This document shows, one piece after another, positions 23,088 through 23,930 of a stretch of DNA of 23,930 nt. Source of the stretch: IIICB1 sp035968095 (lineage in GTDB: Bacteria; Cyanobacteriota; Cyanobacteriia; Cyanobacteriales; SIO1D9); contig JAWQFW010000051.1 in the NCBI GenBank assembly GCA_035968095.1, positions 1-23,930 of the forward strand. The letters run 5' to 3'. The position numbers were made by a program, and so were the translations under genes. The first letter of the stretch is position 1, and every line of letters starts with the position of its first letter. Below the pieces are notes generated by a model. That model was not told the DNA's origin and ran no database searches. It saw only the letters and a program-made list of their open reading frames with translations.

Positions 23088-23705
23088 TTAATTACTAAGC
23101 AGAAAAATTTGTTCTGCTGTTAAGTTAAGTTCGGGAAAAGCTGGAGATTGAATTAAATTGTTGCCCCGAAATTGGTTTACTTGGTACTTACCATCTCTAA
23201 GTTGATATACAGAAATTGTTGGTTGTTTGGGGTCGCCAAGAAATCGTTTTCCTCCTAAAGCAAGGTAGTCAATAATCCAATATTCAGCAATACCCATCTG
23301 TTCATAATCTCCAGCTTTGAGAAGATAGTCATTGCGCCAATTTGTACTTACTACTTCGACAATTAAACGAATAGAGGAACCAATTTTAATAATAGATTCT
23401 GTCTCCCAACGCGGTTCGTTATTCAGAGAAAGTCTATCAAGAACAATAAGATCAGGTTCGTATCCAGTTTCGTCGCGAAATGGTTTAACAATGCTTTCCT
23501 TGGGAATAAAACAATTTAAGTTTTGTCTGTCAATCGCTAGATTTAATTTATAGGCGAGAAATCCAGCAATTTCTGAATGTTTTCCCCTTGGTTTAGGCAT
23601 TTTAATGATAACCCCATTATGAAGTTCGTAGTGGTATTCTGAATTTTCGGGATACCAAGCGATAAATTCCTCAAAAGTTACCAATTTAGGACTAGATTGA
23701 ATCAT
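23088..23705 (-). CDS. Uma2 family (DUF820) PD-(D/E)XK nuclease-like protein
   Basis: The 205-residue protein belongs to the Uma2 family, which is heavily expanded in cyanobacteria and has a restriction-endonuclease-like fold of unknown cellular role. The N-terminal TFEEFIAWYPENSEYHYELHNGVII block is typical. Likely catalytic residues are D85 in YEPDLIV, E117 in LIVEVVS and K130 in DYLLKAGDYEQMGI, followed by EYWIIDY. The ATG start is at the usual family position. It is monocistronic and convergent with ccs1. Confidence 0.88.
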   Translation of the reverse strand: MIQSSPKLVTFEEFIAWYPENSEYHYELHNGVIIKMPKPRGKHSEIAGFLAYKLNLAIDRQNLNCFIPKESIVKPFRDETGYEPDLIVLDRLSLNNEPRWETESIIKIGSSIRLIVEVVSTNWRNDYLLKAGDYEQMGIAEYWIIDYLALGGKRFLGDPKQPTISVYQLRDGKYQVNQFRGNNLIQSPAFPELNLTAEQIFLLSN

Positions 23706-23930
23706 AATATTAACTTCCTGAAGAAAAAACGTGATTTTGCGCAGTCTACTCGCAACTAATCTGATCTGAAATACACAAATATTTGCTACAAATTTTATAT
23801 CCCATTTTAGATTACCAAATTTTAATGGGCAAACAGGTAATTTTAGCTTATTTTCTATTCTAGCAAAGTTCTGCTAATTTAATCCTTAAAAATATTTTTT
23901 AATTAATTTTGTTTATTTTTGTTTTAAAAC
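23706..23930. other. AT-rich end of window, no gene seen
   Basis: The last 225 bases are strongly AT-rich and contain no open frame I believe, no strong hairpin and no recognisable RNA. They probably hold the promoter of the minus-strand Uma2 gene. Confidence 0.5.

Overview
The window looks like a scaffold piece of a cyanobacterial chromosome, probably filamentous. The HIP1 octamer GCGATCGC is scattered through genes and spacers. Base composition is moderate to low GC. The gene set is typical of cyanobacteria: a CcdA/Ccs1 system II cytochrome c maturation pair, an ABC1/UbiB kinase-like protein, an RnfD-like membrane protein next to DUF2330 proteins, Uma2 and DUF4058 proteins, and several PIN-type toxin-antitoxin pairs. 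No rRNA, tRNA or CRISPR array was seen. One run of exactly 100 N (3022-3121) is a scaffolding gap inside a tandem repeat.

Left part (1-5112, plus strand): the probable right end of an IS200/IS605-type element with the last codons of a TnpB-like frame; a GDP-mannose pyrophosphorylase (manC); an ABC1/UbiB protein; a hairpin-rich tandem repeat that breaks the assembly; and a B12-binding radical SAM protein closely resembling the hopanoid C-2 methylase HpnP.

Accessory block (5148-11019): on the minus strand, an AAA ATPase is coupled to a DUF4435/TOPRIM-like protein, the architecture of PARIS/OLD-type anti-phage systems. Next come an MpaB-family oxygenase and a 31-residue small ORF with its own hairpin. 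On the plus strand are a secreted protein of unknown function, a DUF433/DUF5615 toxin-antitoxin pair and a DUF4058 protein.

Most notable region (11151-14568): an XRE repressor and an ImmA/IrrE zinc protease (minus strand) face two paralogous, very highly charged coiled-coil proteins (plus strand). The divergent spacer holds three copies of a 16-bp palindrome, TTGA-N8-TCAA. Two of them overlap the -35 boxes of recognisable promoters, one in each direction. I read this as a protease-released repressor switch controlling a pair of structural or filament-like coiled-coil proteins. A strong intrinsic terminator closes the unit.

Right part: a stand-alone RnfD-like membrane protein runs directly into two exported DUF2330 paralogues (14702-18377). 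Then, on the minus strand, come a PIN toxin with its antitoxin and a GlmU-like sugar-nucleotide transferase. The window ends with ccdA-ccs1 on the plus strand and a Uma2 nuclease-like protein on the minus strand. All function calls rest on reading motifs and recalling families; no database search was run.
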